Source of the DNA: an uncultured Bacilli bacterium
Lineage (GTDB): Bacteria > Bacillota_I > Bacilli_A > RF39 > UBA660
Assembly: GCA_910583945.1 (NCBI GenBank)
Contig: CAJTYF010000038.1
Coordinates: 1 to 15,373, forward strand
Reading direction: 5' to 3'
DNA: 15,373 nt
Position numbers and translations under genes: made by a program. The notes beneath the pieces are model-generated. The model saw nothing but the letters and a program-made list of their open reading frames with translations. It was not told the origin of the DNA and ran no database searches. Shown here piece by piece: positions 1-5,908 of this stretch. Numbering within the stretch: position 1 is the stretch's first letter; each line of letters starts with the position of its first letter.

Positions 1-61
1 TATTATAACAAATGGAATATGTTTTTTCTTTTCCCGACATTCCGTTACACTATCACAATAG

Positions 62-88
62 AAAACGGCTTGTCAAAAAGTCGTTTTT
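62..88 (+). terminator. Rho-independent terminator at the left edge
   Basis: The ten-base arm AAAACGGCTT (62-71) pairs with AAGTCGTTTT (78-87) with one G-U pair, around a six-base loop, and runs directly into TTTTT (84-88). It probably ends a transcript entering from the left of the window. It overlaps the -35 region of the plus-strand promoter at 70-98, so a new transcript begins right behind it. Confidence 0.55.
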
Positions 89-98
89 ATGTTATGAT
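70..98 (+). promoter_or_regulatory. Promoter for the antitoxin-like antisense RNA
   Basis: TTGTCA (70-75) and TATGAT (93-98) are separated by exactly 17 bases, and each matches the sigma-A consensus at five of six positions. The predicted start near 105 lies just upstream of a small GNRA-loop hairpin (CAAG GAAA CTTG, 107-118). No coding region follows before the terminator at 179-215, which suggests that the product is a short untranslated RNA. Confidence 0.6.
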
Positions 99-120
99 GA
101 ATATGTCAAGGAAACTTGCA

Positions 121-166
121 TAAAATAAAAAGGATACATTTGATTATGCGAATCAGATGTAATCCC
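121..166 (-). terminator. Terminator of the toxin mRNA
   Basis: Read on the minus strand, GGGAT (166-162) pairs with ATCC (135-132), and CATCTGATT (159-151) pairs with AATCAAATG (145-137) with one C-A mismatch, around a five-base loop. TTTTTATTTTA follows at 131-121. The same 3' bases GTATCC can instead pair with the 5' end of the mRNA (see the inverted repeat), so termination and 5'-3' closure may compete. Confidence 0.5.
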
Positions 167-178
167 TTAAATGGAGTG

Positions 179-215
179 CATCTGAAATCAACTAATGTTG
201 AAATCAGATGTTTTT
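179..215 (+). terminator. Terminator of the antisense RNA
   Basis: CATCTGA (179-185) pairs with TCAGATG (204-210). After a symmetrical AA/AA internal loop, TCAAC (188-192) pairs with GTTGA (197-201) around the loop TAAT. Five Ts follow at 211-215. The stem lies immediately beyond the toxin stop codon on the other strand, so the toxin mRNA carries the complementary hairpin in its 3' UTR. Confidence 0.65.
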
Positions 216-216
216 G

Positions 217-294
217 CTATTTTAGAAGTAAAATAATTACAACTAAGAATAGGAGTAATATAATGAAATAAAGAGAAAATTCCCTTTTAGTCAT
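217..294 (-). CDS. Small hydrophobic membrane peptide, candidate type I toxin
   Basis: ATG at 294-292 opens 25 codons ending in TAG (219-217). The peptide begins MTKREFSLYF and continues with fourteen consecutive I/L/V/F residues before a terminal Lys: one transmembrane helix with a charged N-terminus and a single Lys at the end. The ribosome binding site is excellent, AAAGGTGG about 8 nt before the ATG. The ORF sits inside a unit with its own extended -10 promoter (372-400), a long leader, and a 3' UTR overlapped by a convergent RNA. Single-helix peptides of about 20-60 residues controlled by antisense RNA are the pattern of type I toxins such as Fst, TxpA and BsrG, which depolarise or disturb the membrane. 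I see no homology to a named family. In the leader, TTCCCTTT (338-331) could pair with AAAGGGAA (287-280), enclosing the ribosome binding site and start codon. A non-toxic small membrane protein is the alternative. Confidence 0.6.
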   Translation of the reverse strand: MTKREFSLYFIILLLFLVVIILLLK

Positions 295-371
295 AAATAC
301 CACCACCTTTCTTTTATCAAGAGATAATTGAAAGGGAAAGCATCTGATATATTTCAAATGTATCCAAAGTT

Positions 372-400
372 ATTATAACAAACATTTGTTCTTGATACAA
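372..400 (-). promoter_or_regulatory. Extended -10 promoter of the small toxin gene
   Basis: On the minus strand TTGTAT (400-395), a 17-base spacer and a perfect TATAAT (377-372) are preceded by the extended -10 motif TGn (380-378). The expected start is G365, seven bases downstream, which is the first base of the inverted repeat. The leader to the ATG is about 70 nt. Confidence 0.65.
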
Positions 401-487
401 TGCATTTATGCTAAATTATGCCAATTTAGTAAACACACTTGTACATTGACTAAATCAATATACTTAATTATGGAAGTAGGTGATAGT

Positions 488-1252
488 ATGGCAATAGATT
501 CTCATATGCATATTAATTCCGTCATTTTAAAATATAATAAAGAATATATTGAAGAAATTAATAAAAATCATAACATTAAAAGTGTTATAAATGTTGGACT
601 AAATATTGAATCATCTAGAGAATCAGTTTTAATTTCAAAAAATAATTCTAAGTTTTATTCAGCTATTGGAATTCATCCATTATATACAAAGTTACAAGAT
701 GCAGATTCTTTATACATATTAGCAGAAGATGACAAAGTGGTAGCTATCGGAGAAATAGGTTTAGATAGTTCAAAGAATAATTTTGATGAGCAAAAAAAAT
801 ATTTAATTAAACAAATTATGATTGCTAACGAACTTCATTTACCAGTAATTATACATTCTAATAATTCAAATAAATTAGTAATAGAAATATTTAAAAAATA
901 TGTTAAGCCAAAATATGGTTGTGTTTTTCATTGCTTTCAACCTGATATAGATGATTTAAAATATTTGATAAGAAATGATTATTATATCTCATTTGCTGGA
1001 AGAATAACTTATAAGACTGCTAAAAAATCAATTGAAATAGCAAAAGCAGTTCCTAATAATTTGTTTTTAGTAGAAACTGATAGTCCTTATATATCACCAG
1101 AACCACATCGAGGAGAGATGAATAGATCATCATATATTAGTTTTATTATAAAAAAGATTGCAGAAGTAAAAAACATGAATTATGATGAAATTGAAGGTAT
1201 AACAGAGCAAAATACAAGACAACTGTTTAAGAAAATGAAAAATAGTTGTTGA
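488..1252 (+). CDS. TatD family metal-dependent hydrolase (DNase)
   Basis: This 254-residue protein has the full set of TatD metal ligands: HxH in DSHMH near the N-terminus, Glu in GEIGLDS, His in PVIIHS, His in VFHCF and Asp in ETDSPYISP. TatD proteins are Mg2+-dependent 3'-5' exonucleases or endonucleases acting on DNA, and the length is normal for the family. The start at 488 follows TAGGTGA at a good distance and puts the first ligands at residues 4-8, as in homologues; an in-frame extension upstream to 386 has no ribosome binding site and would run into the toxin promoter region. TTGACT (446-451) with TATGGA is a possible but poor promoter. The 3' end overlaps the convergent gene by 73 bases. 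TatD proteins also occur in the Qat anti-phage system, but no Qat partner is visible here. Confidence 0.85.
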   Translation: MAIDSHMHINSVILKYNKEYIEEINKNHNIKSVINVGLNIESSRESVLISKNNSKFYSAIGIHPLYTKLQDADSLYILAEDDKVVAIGEIGLDSSKNNFDEQKKYLIKQIMIANELHLPVIIHSNNSNKLVIEIFKKYVKPKYGCVFHCFQPDIDDLKYLIRNDYYISFAGRITYKTAKKSIEIAKAVPNNLFLVETDSPYISPEPHRGEMNRSSYISFIIKKIAEVKNMNYDEIEGITEQNTRQLFKKMKNSC

Positions 1253-2663
1253 ACGTCCTCTTTTAGGGTACCACTAATAAGATAATTTTCAACTTGTTTT
1301 GCCAAATCATTAATCAGTTTTTCCTGATCATCCAAACGATGATTTAATCTTTCAATTTCTTTTTGATAAAAATTCTTTTCGGATAACGTGAATTGATTTT
1401 TGTCACGATTCATATTTTTTGAAGACAAAGATTGAATAAGTTCTTCCAAATTTTTAATAATAAAATCAAAAGTCTGTGTGTCATCCTTCTCTTTATGAGA
1501 TTTTCTTTTTTCTATATAGGAATCTAACATATCAATAACGGATTCATACACTTCTTCATTTTTTAAAATAATGGAAATTCTTTCTTCAGAAAAGAAAACA
1601 TAGAGAGTATCATTTGAAACTTGATTAATTTTTTTCATTAAAATATTTTTCTTGGTCTCAAAATCAATTTTTAAAATTTTTTCTTGAATGGAATGACATA
1701 AATCATTAACATGAATTAATTCTTCTTTTGAGATAGAAGATAAATCGTTATTTTTATAAAAATTTTTTAAAATAAATGGATCAATATATTCAGGTTTAAT
1801 TATTAAAGGTTCTTCAATACAATAGCGATAAGCTTCAAATTGAGTAGCAAATTTTACTTTTTCTAAAAAATTGTAAACATCAGTAAAACTAAAAGATTCT
1901 ATAAAACTTTCAATTGAAAGCGTTACGCCATCACATCTTTTAAATTCAATAGGATTAGTAGAGGCTAATTTCTTAAAAGACTCCAAAAGTGTCGTATTCC
2001 AAAATTCATTTTTCATTAAATCAGAATAATGAGAATTAAAATCAATAATGGTAAATTTTGCTTCATGAAGGTTAATACCTAAATCTAGTAATTCGTTAAG
2101 AATGCCTAAGTAAATAGATAATAGATATTTTGATTCAAAGTTTCTTTTTTTATAAAGGTCTTCAGCTATAGCAGGCTCATTAACATTACGATAATGTCCA
2201 TCTAAATAACTTTCAAAATATTCTTTAGATAGTGTTTCAAAATAAGATGGAGCGGGTGTATATTTAGTAATTTGTATTAATGAATCCATTATAGAAATAG
2301 CATGACATTCTAAAAATTTAGTTAATAATAAAGGATTTTTTAATAAATAATTCGCAATTTCATGTATAACTTTTTGATGAATATTAATAATATTACCACT
2401 ATTAAAATTTAAAAGTCTCAAATTACTTTTCCCACATTTCCAAGGCTTATAGTCGTATTTGTAAAAGTCTTCCAATTCTTCAGGTGTTTTCTCTGTATAA
2501 GAAACTCCAATTAACTGCAAATAGTCTTCAAAAGTTAAAGAAATAATTTCACAATCTTTTATAGTGCCTATAAGAGGAATGCGAGCATTTTCTATCCATT
2601 TTTTATATCTTTTATCATATTTTTTGGATATAAATAGTCTATACGATTACCTTTCTTTAACAT
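1180..2663 (-). CDS. Unknown coiled-coil protein with an apparent frameshift after codon 14
   Basis: The natural start is ATG at 2663-2661, after GGGGG at proper spacing and behind a strong promoter (2694-2722). The first 14 codons encode MLKKGNRIDYLYPK, then the frame reaches a stop ten codons later. One extra A in the A6 run (2625-2620), or a -1 slip there, gives KYDKRYKKWIENAR and joins the long frame, for about 494 residues in all. Within the long frame the first usable codon is a TTG at 2520, which lacks a ribosome binding site and would cut off the conserved-looking start. The product is Glu/Lys/Leu-rich, has no membrane segment or signal peptide, and ends in a coiled coil (roughly the last 80-40 residues). 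I do not recognise the family. It is either a frameshifted pseudogene, an assembly error in a homopolymer, or a programmed shift (A AAA AAT is a canonical slippery heptamer). Its last 24 codons are antisense to the end of the TatD gene. Confidence 0.6.
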
Positions 2664-2693
2664 AATTTTTCCCCCAATCAAAAAACTAGCTTT

Positions 2694-2722
2694 ATTAGAA
2701 CACATTACAATAAATTTGTCAA
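2694..2722 (-). promoter_or_regulatory. Promoter of the frameshifted gene
   Basis: A perfect TTGACA (2722-2717), a 17-base spacer and TCTAAT (2699-2694) with an extended TG at the right position give a strong sigma-A type promoter. The predicted start is near 2687, about 24 nt before the ATG at 2663. A promoter this good directly before that ATG supports the upstream start and makes the downstream frame break more conspicuous. Confidence 0.65.
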
Positions 2723-2771
2723 TTTATCTTTTAAATAAATCATGTATCCATTAGAAAGAGAATAATAATTC

Positions 2772-2801
2772 TTGACTTTTTTTAAATATTAATATTATAA
2801 T
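2772..2801 (+). promoter_or_regulatory. Promoter of the rpmH operon
   Basis: TTGACT (2772-2777) and a perfect TATAAT (2796-2801) are 18 bases apart, about 35 bases before the rpmH start codon. No other strong promoter is evident before rnpA, yidC or jag, so it likely serves the whole group. It is divergent from the promoter at 2694-2722. Confidence 0.65.
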
Positions 2802-2835
2802 AAGGAAGCTTTTAAATTTAAAGGAGGAAGAAATA

Positions 2836-2961
2836 ATGTTTAGTACTTATACACCAAATAAAAGAAAAAAAGCAAAGAAACATGGCTTTTTTGCTCGTAA
2901 AGAAACAAAAATATTAAAAAATAGAAGAAAAAAAGGTCGTAAAAATTTAATTACTAAATAA
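2836..2961 (+). CDS. rpmH: Ribosomal protein bL34
   Basis: This is a 41-residue, very basic protein with the L34 signature TYTPNKRKKAKKHGF at its N-terminus and RRKKGRKNL near its end. It is a small component of the 50S subunit that binds 23S rRNA. The start follows AAGGAGG with ideal spacing. Compared with the usual 44-46 residue protein, the stretch around the normally invariant TKNGRxVL is shortened: here TK is followed directly by IL, as if the four residues NGRK were deleted. Position immediately before rnpA is the universal arrangement in bacteria, so the identity is secure despite the deletion. Confidence 0.95.
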   Translation: MFSTYTPNKRKKAKKHGFFARKETKILKNRRKKGRKNLITK

Positions 2962-2962
2962 G

Positions 2963-2983
2963 CCACAGATTGTGGTTTTTTTT
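2963..2983 (+). terminator. Terminator or attenuator between rpmH and rnpA
   Basis: CCACA (2963-2967) pairs with TGTGG (2971-2975) around a three-base loop, followed by eight Ts (2976-2983). It begins one base after the rpmH stop codon. A partial terminator here would give far more L34 mRNA than rnpA mRNA, in keeping with the different amounts of the products needed. Confidence 0.7.
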
Positions 2984-3026
2984 GCTTGAATTTAAGAAAG
3001 AAGAGATTTTTATAAAAAAATACGAA

Positions 3027-3338
3027 ATGGTCAAAGAAAAAAAAGATTTTAACTCCATTATTAATCACTCCCGATTTTTTAAAAATAGTTCCTATACTAT
3101 ATATATAAGGAAAAGAAACGATACAGAAATTAAATTTGGACTGGCAATAAGTAAAAAAGTAGGGAATGCGGTGGTAAGAAATAAATTAAAAAGACAAGTA
3201 AGAGCTATAATTGATAATATAAAAGAAAACTTTCCAAATGGAAGAGATTATATTATAATGATAAAAAGAAATTGTTTAGAAATTAATTTTCAAGAAATGA
3301 AAAAAAATCTAATACAATTAATAGAGGAGATAAAATGA
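3027..3338 (+). CDS. rnpA: Ribonuclease P protein component
   Basis: This is the protein subunit of RNase P, which supports the catalytic RNA in removing tRNA 5' leaders. The signature VGNAVVRNKLKRQVR is intact, and the N-terminal part KKDFNSII corresponds to the usual basic helix. Starting at ATG 3027 gives 103 residues, slightly short for the family. An in-frame extension upstream with TTG codons at 2970 or 2982 would begin inside the terminator, so I reject it, but the ribosome binding site at 3027 is weak, and a non-ATG start between 3000 and 3027 would restore the usual N-terminal length. The stop codon overlaps the yidC start by 4 nt (ATGA), indicating translational coupling. Confidence 0.92.
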   Translation: MVKEKKDFNSIINHSRFFKNSSYTIYIRKRNDTEIKFGLAISKKVGNAVVRNKLKRQVRAIIDNIKENFPNGRDYIIMIKRNCLEINFQEMKKNLIQLIEEIK

Positions 3339-4336
3339 AAATAAAAAAAATAGCGGTATTAACAATAAGTCTGTTATTATTAACAACTGGTTGTGGTAAC
3401 AAAACATATTTAAAAGAGGATAAAAATATTGTTACATTTGAAGAAACAGGTCAAAGTCTTCAAAATAATATTCTTTGTAAGCCAAGTGAGCAGAAACTAT
3501 ACGAAGTCTATGAAAAATATAACGATCAATTAACCATTAAACTTGAAGAGCTTCCTTCTTGTGAAACATTTAAACCAAGCGATATAAAATACAAAAGTTT
3601 ATGGGAAACTTTATTTGTTAAACCCTTAGCCTTCATTATATTAAAATTAGGATTATTAATAAAAAACTTTGGTGTATCGGTGATGTTGATAGGAATCGGT
3701 ATTCGTTTAATTCTTCTACCTTTTTCTAAAAAAACAATGGATCAATCAGAAAATATGAAAAAAGCGGCTCCTGAAATTCAAAAGATTGAAAAGAAATACG
3801 CCAATCGTACAGACTCAGATGCCATGATGATGAAAAGTCAAGAAACCATGTTAATTTATAAAAAATATAAAATCAATCCTGTATCAGGATGTTTACTCGC
3901 ATTTATTCAATTGCCATTATTCTTTGCCTTTCTTCAAGCAATTAACCGTGTTCCAGCTATTTTTGAAGACAGTTTACTTGGTATGAAACTCGGCATGACC
4001 CCTTGGGTAGGAATTAGTCAAGGAAAATACATATATATCTTATTAATTATCTTAATAGTCGGAACAACTTATTTTTCATTTAAAAATTCAATGAAAAATC
4101 AAAGCGGAAACAGCGCAATAGAAAGCCAAATGCGTTTTACTTTAATCTTTATGATTGTTATGATTTCCATCGCATCATTTAGTTTACCTACAGCAATAGC
4201 TCTATATTGGGTTGTTACCAATGGCTTTGTTGTTCTTCAAAACTTTATTTTTAAAAAAATAAATGAGAAAAAAATAGATTTAATTAAGCCAGTAAAAAAT
4301 AAAGCTAAAAAGGAAAATACGAAAAGAGGTAAATAA
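3335..4336 (+). CDS. yidC: Membrane protein insertase YidC/OxaA, lipoprotein form
   Basis: YidC inserts and folds membrane proteins alone or with SecYEG. The N-terminus is a lipoprotein signal peptide with lipobox LTTGC (Cys20), typical of Gram-positive YidC. The 60TM core begins near residue 94 and contains the conserved positively charged residue of the hydrophilic groove (Arg124 in IGIRLILLPF), a cytoplasmic helical hairpin (residues about 131-175), and further membrane segments near 184-204, 222-248 and 266-303. The tail is Lys-rich (KKINEKK...KKENTKRGK), as expected for ribosome contact. The 333-residue length is somewhat above the Gram-positive norm because of an extra extracellular segment between residues 20 and 90. 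It overlaps rnpA by 4 nt and precedes jag by 2 nt. Confidence 0.95.
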   Translation: MKIKKIAVLTISLLLLTTGCGNKTYLKEDKNIVTFEETGQSLQNNILCKPSEQKLYEVYEKYNDQLTIKLEELPSCETFKPSDIKYKSLWETLFVKPLAFIILKLGLLIKNFGVSVMLIGIGIRLILLPFSKKTMDQSENMKKAAPEIQKIEKKYANRTDSDAMMMKSQETMLIYKKYKINPVSGCLLAFIQLPLFFAFLQAINRVPAIFEDSLLGMKLGMTPWVGISQGKYIYILLIILIVGTTYFSFKNSMKNQSGNSAIESQMRFTLIFMIVMISIASFSLPTAIALYWVVTNGFVVLQNFIFKKINEKKIDLIKPVKNKAKKENTKRGK

Positions 4337-4338
4337 AA

Positions 4339-4947
4339 ATGAACGAAGTAGTCTTAGAAGCAAAATCGAAACAAGAAGCAATAATAAAAGCAATGGAAAG
4401 CTTAAATGCGAATGAAGAAGAAATCATTTATAGTATTCATGAAGAAAAAGGAAAACTTTTTAAATCACCACTTTATCATATTAAAGCTACAACACTTGTT
4501 CATGTCGTAGAATTAATAAAGAACTATTTATCAAGTGTTATTACGAATTTGGGAATGGAAGTAAGTTTTGAATCGAACATTCGCGACAAAACCATCAATA
4601 TAAATATTTATGTGGAGAAAAGTGGTTTGTTAATTGGTAAAAATGGAGAAACTTTAAAAGCATTAGAAGTTTTAGCAAAACAAAAAATAAACCAAGAATA
4701 CCATTGCTTCATTAAACTAAATTTAGATATAGAAAATTATAAATTAAAAAGAATAGAAAATTTAGAACGATTAGCGAAAAAGACTGCTCGTGAAGTGAGA
4801 AGTACTAAAGTGGAAGCGACATTAGAAAATATGAATTCTTTTGAAAGAAGAATTGTTCATAATGCTTTAACAGACTTTAAAGGCGTGACCACCACGAGTG
4901 AAGGCGAAGAACCGAATCGCCATATAATTATTAAACCTACTGAATAA
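4339..4947 (+). CDS. khpB: RNA-binding protein KhpB (Jag/EloR)
   Basis: The 202-residue protein has the three Jag parts in order. An N-terminal Jag_N domain occupies residues 1-50, a KH domain follows with the GxxG loop IGKNGE at 99-104, and a C-terminal R3H domain has Arg170 and His174 in the R-x3-H arrangement followed by TSEGEEPNRHIIIKP. KhpB binds RNA, usually as a partner of KhpA, and in streptococci is linked to cell elongation. The Jag_N part is present rather than lost, and the linker to the KH domain is short. It follows yidC at 2 nt, the normal arrangement. The stop codon lies in the loop of the terminator that ends this transcript. Confidence 0.93.
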   Translation: MNEVVLEAKSKQEAIIKAMESLNANEEEIIYSIHEEKGKLFKSPLYHIKATTLVHVVELIKNYLSSVITNLGMEVSFESNIRDKTININIYVEKSGLLIGKNGETLKALEVLAKQKINQEYHCFIKLNLDIENYKLKRIENLERLAKKTAREVRSTKVEATLENMNSFERRIVHNALTDFKGVTTTSEGEEPNRHIIIKPTE

Positions 4948-4957
4948 GTAGGTTTTT
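4933..4957 (+). terminator. Terminator of the rpmH-jag operon
   Basis: AAACCTACT (4933-4941) pairs with AGTAGGTTT (4947-4955) around a five-base loop, ending in TTTTT (4953-4957). The jag stop codon TAA (4945-4947) is inside the hairpin, so the last codons of jag form the left arm. Ribosomes finishing jag would cover this arm and could reduce termination. Confidence 0.75.
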
Positions 4958-4974
4958 ATAGTAGGAGAATCATT

Positions 4975-5880
4975 ATGATGAACGAAGAAATGAATCAATA
5001 TCTTGAATTTTTAAATTTAATGGAAAAACTAAAAAGAATATTAATTCTTGAAAAATTAATCAATGATTATAAGAAAGCGATTGTGCAAAACCAAGATTGT
5101 CCCGAAATAATACCAAATTTAACTAAAACTTGTAAAGAATATCAAAAAGAATGTTTTCGTTATTTAAAAACGTACAAAAATAAGGAAGAAATTATAGAGC
5201 AAATATTTAGTAAATTGCCTTCTATAAAAAAATTGATATTAGAATCCAAAATAAATGTTGAATTAAAAACAAATAAAGAGTCTTTACCTTTATACGGGCT
5301 TATTTTAGAGATTGTTCAAGAAAGAGAAGAATTTACTGATTTCTATAATTTCATTATCGAACATAATTTTTATAATCCAAATGTAAGTTGTGGAATATCA
5401 GATGAGCCATTTTTTAGCATACTTCCCACCAACACATTAAAAAATATAAAAGAATCAAATAAAAAAATCATGGTGAATCCAAGCACAGACTTTCATATTT
5501 TAAGAAATGGAAGTGATTTCATTGAATCTGTGATCTTTTGGTATCATAATGCTAAATCTTTAGAAGAAAAGAAATACTTTCAAGAACTACTATTATGCAT
5601 ATTTAAGGGAAACGGTAGTCTTTTGGATTCTAAAAGATTTAAATATGTTTCCAAAAACTATTCTTATGAACAAAAGCCCACTATTTATTCTTTATTTTCA
5701 GAAAATAAACAAGAATTGGAAAAGGTAAAAGAGTACTTGTTAACACCAGAAGGTATAAAGAAACAATGTGAGAATGCTTTATATCCAAGTCTTGCAAGAA
5801 ACGAAGCCATAAATTTTTACTTATCGATGATAAAGGAACAAGATTTAGCTAAAAACTTACTAAAATTAAAAATAAAATAA
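4975..5880 (+). CDS. Conserved-position hypothetical protein, 301 residues
   Basis: I do not recognise this protein. It starts at ATG 4975, with AGGAG seven bases upstream; the next codon is also ATG. It has no signal peptide or membrane helix and is predicted mostly helical, with a Lys/Glu/Leu-rich N-terminal half. It has a Cys pair around residues 52 and 59 plus scattered single Cys residues that do not form an obvious metal site. The segment with NPSTDFHILRNGSDF and the following FIESVIFWYHNAK looks folded and is the best region for a profile search. It sits between the jag terminator and the mnmE promoter, a place where most Firmicutes have nothing, so it may be lineage-specific. Base composition and codon use resemble the neighbours, giving no sign of recent transfer. 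Confidence 0.75.
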   Translation: MMNEEMNQYLEFLNLMEKLKRILILEKLINDYKKAIVQNQDCPEIIPNLTKTCKEYQKECFRYLKTYKNKEEIIEQIFSKLPSIKKLILESKINVELKTNKESLPLYGLILEIVQEREEFTDFYNFIIEHNFYNPNVSCGISDEPFFSILPTNTLKNIKESNKKIMVNPSTDFHILRNGSDFIESVIFWYHNAKSLEEKKYFQELLLCIFKGNGSLLDSKRFKYVSKNYSYEQKPTIYSLFSENKQELEKVKEYLLTPEGIKKQCENALYPSLARNEAINFYLSMIKEQDLAKNLLKLKIK

Positions 5881-5908
5881 AACATATTTTTTTAGAATAC
5901 AAAAAGAA

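Larger units (their letters stand above)
105..216 (+). ncRNA. Candidate antisense RNA antitoxin, convergent with the small toxin mRNA
   Basis: A transcript from the 70-98 promoter to the terminator at 179-215 would be about 110 nt and contain no credible ORF. It would be fully complementary to the 3' untranslated part of the minus-strand toxin mRNA (about 216 down to 125), stopping just before the toxin stop codon at 217-219. Visible structure: a GNRA-loop hairpin at 102-122; a stem CATTTGATT/AATCAGATG at 137-159 with an AGGAT/ATCCC extension; then the terminator. TCAGATG at 153-159 can also pair with CATCTGA at 179-185, an alternative to the terminator stem. Convergent 3'-overlapping antitoxins are known from txpA/RatA and bsrG/SR4 of Bacillus subtilis and from par (fst) of Enterococcus. 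The assignment here is inferred from layout alone. Confidence 0.5.
132..365. repeat. Imperfect inverted repeat joining the 5' and 3' ends of the toxin mRNA
   Basis: GGATACATTTGA at 132-143 is perfectly repeated in inverse orientation at 354-365. Further in, ATCAGATG (152-159) matches the inverse of 341-348, and CCCTT (164-168) matches the inverse of 332-336, in the same order and with similar spacing. The right outer base (365) coincides with the predicted toxin transcription start, and the left arm ends just before the T-rich tail of that mRNA. The transcript could therefore close on itself by a 5'-3' long-distance helix, as described for inactive full-length type I toxin mRNAs (hok, aapA). 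Confidence 0.7.

Noticed and set aside
263..271. Plus-strand AGGAG followed by ATG AAA TAA
   Set aside because: It is a two-codon frame lying antisense inside the hydrophobic ORF; the TATAAT overlap and AGGAG are likely chance in this AT-rich stretch.
132..365. A MITE or transposon remnant bounded by the 12-bp inverted repeat GGATACATTTGA
   Set aside because: No target-site duplication flanks it, and a strong promoter lies immediately outside with its start exactly on the repeat edge. The interior carries an ORF and terminator that the repeat arms serve, which fits an RNA-based unit better. A copy-number search could still revive the idea.
488..1252. TatD-like gene as QatD of a Qat defence system
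   Set aside because: No ATPase, QueC-like or QatB partner is present; the neighbour is an unrelated coiled-coil protein.
2847..3068. Minus-strand open frame opposite rpmH and rnpA
   Set aside because: It is the Phe-rich shadow of the Lys-rich ribosomal protein and RNase P genes and has no ribosome binding site.
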